64,000 bases of DNA from Pyramidobacter piscolens (lineage in GTDB: Bacteria; Synergistota; Synergistia; Synergistales; Dethiosulfovibrionaceae), in contig SFDM01000002.1 in the NCBI GenBank assembly GCA_004558205.1, forward strand, positions 62,001 through 126,000. The letters run 5' to 3'. Both the position numbers and the translations under genes were made by a program. Positions within the stretch are counted from its first letter, which is position 1, and every line of letters starts with the position of its first letter. Positions 60,516 to 64,000 of the stretch are shown piece after piece. The notes under the pieces were generated by a model, which saw only the letters and a list, made by a program, of their open reading frames with translations, searched no databases and was not told where the DNA came from.

Positions 60516-61814
60516 TTACAATTTGTACTGAGAGCGCACGAGCTCCCAAAGGCCCGCCTTTTTCAGCAGCTCCACCGGCGCCAGGAACGTGGCCGTCACC
60601 ATGCCGGGAGCGCGGCCGATCTCCAGAGCGCCGTTGACGGTACAGCGGTTTTTGACCTCCTCTACGCTGATATTCAGAGTGGACGCAGCGCGCTGCAAAG
60701 CGCAGGCGACGGCATCGTTCAGGTTCGCGCCGCTGCCGATAAAGGAGATGGGAGCAGTTTCTTCAAGGCTCTTCACTCCCCATTGCGCCGCCAAGACCTC
60801 GGCCTCGCGGCGCTCAGCGCAGGTGACAGGCCGCGCAAGGTAGGGCAGGTCGTCGCGCACTGGCAGCAGGATTGGCCCGTCGATATGCAGCCCTTTGAGG
60901 ACGCTCACCTTCAGCGTCACCGCTGCGGCCACGTCGCAGGTATGGCCCGCGATCTCGCCTTCGCCCTGCATGGCGTGGACGTCGCCGATATACACGCCTC
61001 CGCCGGGGATCTTCACAGGGCAGATGAGCACGGCGCCGGCGCGCACGCGGTTAATGTCCAGGTGCCCGTCGGTGCGGGCCGCCAATTCTTCAGCCTTCTT
61101 GCCGTATTCGTGGGGAGCGCCGACCAGGAACTGCCCGAAGTCGCCGGCGTTGTGAGAATCAGGGAAAGGAAGCGAAGGTGTCGTGCCAAGCTGGCCGATG
61201 AAGGGGCGCATACGGGAGATCATGCCCGGCAGGTCGTGCACAGCGAAGGCGACGATAGGATTTTGCTTCGAGTTGTCGGGAATCTGCATGGAATCATGGG
61301 CATTTCGCGCTGCCGCCTCAGCGGCACTCTTATCCAGCGTGACGCCGATGCCCTGTTTGGCGTCGAAAGCCATGGTATAGCCGTTGCTGATGCGGAATGG
61401 CGCAACGTTGGCCCCGCATTTGGCGCACTTCACCGAGTTCTGTCCGATGCCTTCCAGCCGCGTCTCAGGGTAAAGCTCGCCGCAAACCGGGCATTTGACG
61501 GCGACAAAGGGATCGCCCACGAAGCGTCCCGAAATCGCTTCATCGCAGCCTGAAGCGGTCGTCAAGGACGTCACTTCGACAGAGCGAATCTCGATGGCAA
61601 TCGCGTCGCCGACTTCCGCGCCCTCCACAAGCACGGGCTTCGTAACCTCATGGCCGCCGCGAATGCTGGGGGTAATCATAGGTCCCCAGCACCCCGGAGC
61701 CGTGTTCGCAATGATAGTCCCGCCGTTCTCCACAGGGCCGAGCATCTCCACATCGGGCCCTAAAATTCCATTCGTAAATTCGCTGACAAGGATCGTACGC
61801 TTTGTTTTTGACAT
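60516..61814 (-). CDS. Acetamidase/formamidase family protein
   Basis: FmdA/AmdA-family amidohydrolase of 432 residues, expected to hydrolyse formamide, acetamide or another short amide to ammonia and acid in the cytoplasm. Family segments are TIIANTAPGCWGPMITPSIR, GDAIAIEIRSVEVT, GGGVYIGDVHAMQGEGEIAG (conserved His/Asp/Glu metal site) and SFIGSGANLNDAVACALQRA. A zinc-ribbon-like insert, CPVCGELYPE with KCAKCGANVAPF, lies at about residues 110-145. The ATG at 61814 is chosen because the family-like sequence begins there; the upstream extension to 61916 is not similar. Confidence 0.88.
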   Translation of the reverse strand: MSKTKRTILVSEFTNGILGPDVEMLGPVENGGTIIANTAPGCWGPMITPSIRGGHEVTKPVLVEGAEVGDAIAIEIRSVEVTSLTTASGCDEAISGRFVGDPFVAVKCPVCGELYPETRLEGIGQNSVKCAKCGANVAPFRISNGYTMAFDAKQGIGVTLDKSAAEAAARNAHDSMQIPDNSKQNPIVAFAVHDLPGMISRMRPFIGQLGTTPSLPFPDSHNAGDFGQFLVGAPHEYGKKAEELAARTDGHLDINRVRAGAVLICPVKIPGGGVYIGDVHAMQGEGEIAGHTCDVAAAVTLKVSVLKGLHIDGPILLPVRDDLPYLARPVTCAERREAEVLAAQWGVKSLEETAPISFIGSGANLNDAVACALQRAASTLNISVEEVKNRCTVNGALEIGRAPGMVTATFLAPVELLKKAGLWELVRSQYKL

Positions 61815-62000
61815 ATTCTCACGCGCTCCTTCTGCTCTGGATTTACACGCCCATTCCTCCCAAACGGTGAAACGGGGGATAGTAAACAGGCTATCATTAT
61901 GCACAAAAGTTGTCAATCTTAAGTTTACAGAATCGCAAGTTCCCGCTAACCTCGGATTTTTCGGGACGGTCTCGTTGAGGACGCGCCCTATTTACTCCGC

Positions 62001-62195
62001 ATGAACGTTTCTACGGCAGCCATGATCGTGGGTTTTCTTACGATGATAACCATCCTGGTCATTCAGAAAAGGACACAAAAGAAATGGCTGCTCGAGTAGG
62101 GAATGTTGATTGCCCTGTTTGTTGGCATGATTGTCGGCAATCTTGCCGCATGCCGCATAAGGGGAATCGTTGATTATGAAAGATATTTACAATGA
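62001..62195 (+). pseudogene. Small membrane protein gene with an in-frame amber codon
   Basis: The frame from ATG 62001 reads MNVSTAAMIVGFLTMITILV and reaches TAG at 62097-62099, then continues in the same frame as GMLIALFVGMIVGNLAACRI to TGA at 62193-62195, overlapping the next start. It looks like one 64-residue two-helix protein interrupted by a point mutation. Readthrough or two tiny proteins cannot be excluded, but the following gene is also broken. Confidence 0.45.
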
Positions 62196-62425
62196 CGAAT
62201 ATCTGCCTTCCATCATCAAAACCGGCAGAATTATCCTTTCCATCTCCGCGGTTGTTTTCTTTGTACCCTTCCTGGCCACGTGGTTTATTTACGGCGTTCA
62301 GCCCCGTTGGGATGCTATCTTACCCGGTGTTAGTCGCCTGGTCGCTTATGAACGCGCCATGGTGGTTGTCAGACCCCATCTCTTACTCTCCCGCCCTCGA
62401 CGTAGCCGGAACTTTTAAAAACTGA
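62176..62425 (+). pseudogene. Truncated and frameshifted transporter-like membrane gene
   Basis: From ATG 62176 the frame gives MKDIYNDEYLPSIIKTGRII, then a hydrophobic helix and YGVQPRWDAILPGV. It must then shift frame near 62330 to continue as VAWSLMNAPWWLSDPISYSP, and it stops at 62423-62425 right where a TnpB fragment begins. Similar N-termini occur in putative permeases of anaerobes that sit beside amidohydrolase and peptidase genes. The remaining helices are missing. Confidence 0.5.
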
Positions 62426-62690
62426 TGTTTCGACTCTGAGAACACTCACCTCGGCGTTCAACACTCTTCCATGAAAGGCTCCGCATCGTTGATTCCAGCG
62501 TTTTTAACCGCTGTATCCCTTTCGGTTCGGTGACGTGTTTCTGAAGCTGGAAAGGGAAGAGCTTTTTTCCGAAAATCCGGCAGCGGCGCAGGGCGACTAA
62601 ATGGTTGTAGGCGGCTCCGGCAAGATTGATAGAGCGATGGAGATGTTTATCACGTTTCGAATGGTACAGTTTGACCCCTCCGGTTTTCAA
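62415..62690 (-). pseudogene. TnpB/OrfB (IS200/IS605 family) N-terminal fragment
   Basis: The minus-strand frame reads KLYHSKRDKHLHRSINLAGA, then AYNHLVALRR and FPFQLQKHVTEPKGIQRLK, which is the N-terminal part of IS200/IS605-family OrfB (TnpB) proteins. The catalytic RuvC part and zinc finger are absent, and the sequence turns non-homologous after about 60 residues. It abuts the truncated transporter gene, so insertion or deletion by this element probably caused the damage. Confidence 0.6.
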
Positions 62691-62708
62691 CGGTTCTTCA
62701 GCCTCTTC

Positions 62709-64000
62709 TCAGCGATTTGCTCTCAACACGCGGCCAGAATAGACGCACACTTCCGCATCATCAAGAAGCGCCGTCTTTCCGTTGACGATAACGGCCTTAA
62801 ATCCTCTAGAATAACGCTTGGGATCCGTAAAAGTCGCCACGTCCTCGACAGTTTCAGGATCAAATACCGTGATGTCGGCAAAATATCCTTCTTTCAAGAC
62901 ACCGCGATCCTTTAAGCGAAGGCGCGACGCTGGCTTTGAGGTCATTTTACTGACGGCATCCTCGAGAGTGATGATCTTTTTATCGCGGACATACTTGGAG
63001 AGGACTCGAGCTCTTGTACCAAAAGCGCGAGGGTGAGGCTTGCCCGTGGAAAGCAGCCCCTCCATGGAAAGGCTCATGCCGTCGGAACCAATCATGGAAA
63101 GAGGATGAGCGATGATCTTCTCCACATCTTCGTCAAGCATCATTTTATTCAGGACCTGGACACGTCCGTTCTGTTCAATAAGAAAATCGAAGGAAAAGTC
63201 GAAAGGATCCTTCTTCGCCATCGCGGCGGCGTCCCTGATGTTCATGCCAAGGTACTTTTCGCCGGACGGGTTATTGACCGTGGCTATGGTCAGGTTATGC
63301 CAGCCGCCAACGGCGTGGGCAAAGTTCTGCCACCCCTTGATCCCATGAATGATGTCATATTTGATGCGATCGCGCACGCTTTGATCGTGCAGGCGCTCCA
63401 GAAGCTTGTCGACGCCGCCCTCGAAAGCCCAGGGAGACATGCAGGCTCCCAGCGAAGTGCAGCCCGTATTGTAGGGATAAACGTCGAAGGTCATATCAAG
63501 TCCGGCAGTTCGAGCTTTGTCAATCAGGGCAAAGAGGCGGTCGGTCTGTCCCGACACGTCGACTCCGGCCAGCTTCAGGTGAGAGACGTGCAGAGGCACG
63601 CCGCCCTTTACAGCGATTTCAATCGCCTCTTCGATGGCTTCAAATACACCTTCGCTCTCAGTGCGGACATGAGTCACATAAAACCCTTTATAAGGGGCCA
63701 CGGCCGTACAAAGCTCAGCCAGTTCATCTGTGGTGCTATACTCGCCGGGCATATAGACCAGCCCCGAGGAAAAACCGACACAGCCGGCTTCCATGCAAAC
63801 TTTGATTTCCTCTTTCATACGCTGCATTTGCTCAGGCGTAGGATGGGCGCTGCTGAATCCCATCTCCTTGATGCGTATGGGGCCATGGGCAAGCAAGGGG
63901 GCGATGTTTGTCGCCGTAGGATTATCCTCCAGAACCTTGAAATATTCCTCCATCGTGTTCCAGAGAAGTTCCAGCTTGACGGGAATGCTGCCCACAAGGC
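62709..64000 (-). CDS. N-acyl-D-amino-acid deacylase (D-aminoacylase), cut by the window edge
   Basis: C-terminal 430 or so residues of an amidohydrolase-superfamily enzyme of the D-aminoacylase group; the N-terminus with the HxH metal motif lies beyond 64000. Visible family signatures are GFSSGLVYMPGEYSTTDELA, THVRTESEGVFEAIEEAIEI, PLHVSHLKLAG (metal-site His residues) and MIGSDGMSLS (catalytic Asp). The end FKAVIVNGKTALLDDAEVCV is the usual return to the beta-sandwich domain. It releases D-amino acids from N-acyl-D-amino acids, fitting an amino-acid fermenter. It is convergent with the decayed genes to its left. Confidence 0.88.
   Translation of the reverse strand, partial: LVGSIPVKLELLWNTMEEYFKVLEDNPTATNIAPLLAHGPIRIKEMGFSSAHPTPEQMQRMKEEIKVCMEAGCVGFSSGLVYMPGEYSTTDELAELCTAVAPYKGFYVTHVRTESEGVFEAIEEAIEIAVKGGVPLHVSHLKLAGVDVSGQTDRLFALIDKARTAGLDMTFDVYPYNTGCTSLGACMSPWAFEGGVDKLLERLHDQSVRDRIKYDIIHGIKGWQNFAHAVGGWHNLTIATVNNPSGEKYLGMNIRDAAAMAKKDPFDFSFDFLIEQNGRVQVLNKMMLDEDVEKIIAHPLSMIGSDGMSLSMEGLLSTGKPHPRAFGTRARVLSKYVRDKKIITLEDAVSKMTSKPASRLRLKDRGVLKEGYFADITVFDPETVEDVATFTDPKRYSRGFKAVIVNGKTALLDDAEVCVYSGRVLRANR

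Overview
The window is a high-GC (by eye, clearly above 50%) chromosomal stretch of a strictly anaerobic, amino-acid, peptide and organic-acid fermenting bacterium. The gene set (pyruvate:ferredoxin oxidoreductase, a glycyl radical enzyme with its activase, a selenocysteine GrdB-like reductase, a Na+-pumping biotin malonate decarboxylase, Dpp-type peptide uptake with peptidases, paired gamma-glutamyltransferases) best fits the Synergistota (Pyramidobacter/Cloacibacillus/Synergistes-like). That assignment is inference from gene content and protein style; no rRNA or tRNA gene was seen in the window.

Layout. 1-3 kb: a frameshifted DUF819 membrane protein with a divergent LysR regulator, then a methyltransferase. 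3-11.1 kb: a dipeptide ABC transporter operon followed by an M42 aminopeptidase and peptidase T, i.e. peptide import and hydrolysis. 11.2-14.7 kb: flavodoxin, glycerol dehydrogenase with two CRP/FNR-like palindromes in its promoter, and a diguanylate cyclase. 14.7-16 kb: gene-poor DNA with a parS-like site. 16-19.3 kb: a glycyl radical enzyme and activase. 19.4-26.8 kb: a selenocysteine GrdB-like protein, a GrdE-like partner lacking the usual pyruvoyl-forming Cys, two organic-anion permeases and a PucR-type regulator. 27-32 kb: a secreted SH3 protein, a LeuB-type dehydrogenase with a permease, and a LysR regulator. 32.6-40.1 kb: a 2-hydroxycarboxylate symporter with a strong promoter and LacI-type operators, a divergent oxaloacetate-decarboxylase-like enzyme, a CMD-family protein, a LacI regulator and a LeuC-like/LeuD/LeuC triplet. 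40.2-43.8 kb: pyruvate:ferredoxin oxidoreductase. 44.2-51.4 kb (minus strand): a secreted protein, two gamma-glutamyltransferases, a membrane-anchored aspartoacylase/carboxypeptidase-like protein, a tiny membrane protein and a permease. 51.5-58.9 kb (minus strand): a nearly complete biotin-dependent malonate decarboxylase operon, including a 45-residue OadG-like gene that is easy to miss. 59-59.8 kb and 62-62.7 kb: decayed gene fragments (LysR, PEP-mutase/isocitrate-lyase type, transporter, TnpB). The right end carries a YgjV membrane protein, a perfect parS site, an acetamidase/formamidase and the C-terminal part of a D-aminoacylase.

How it works together. Peptides and gamma-glutamyl compounds are imported and hydrolysed; 2-hydroxy and dicarboxylic acids (malonate, probably malate/citrate/citramalate-like acids) are imported and decarboxylated or hydrated, in one case with Na+ export; pyruvate is oxidised with ferredoxin. 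The most promising undescribed modules are the divergent Grd-like selenoprotein operon with two transporters, the LacI-linked 2HCT/OadA-like/LeuC-LeuD-LeuC cluster in which metal-ligand positions of the OadA-like protein are changed, and the glycyl radical enzyme whose active-site loop reads GCVV instead of GCVE. Two parS sites suggest that the window lies in the origin-proximal part of the chromosome.
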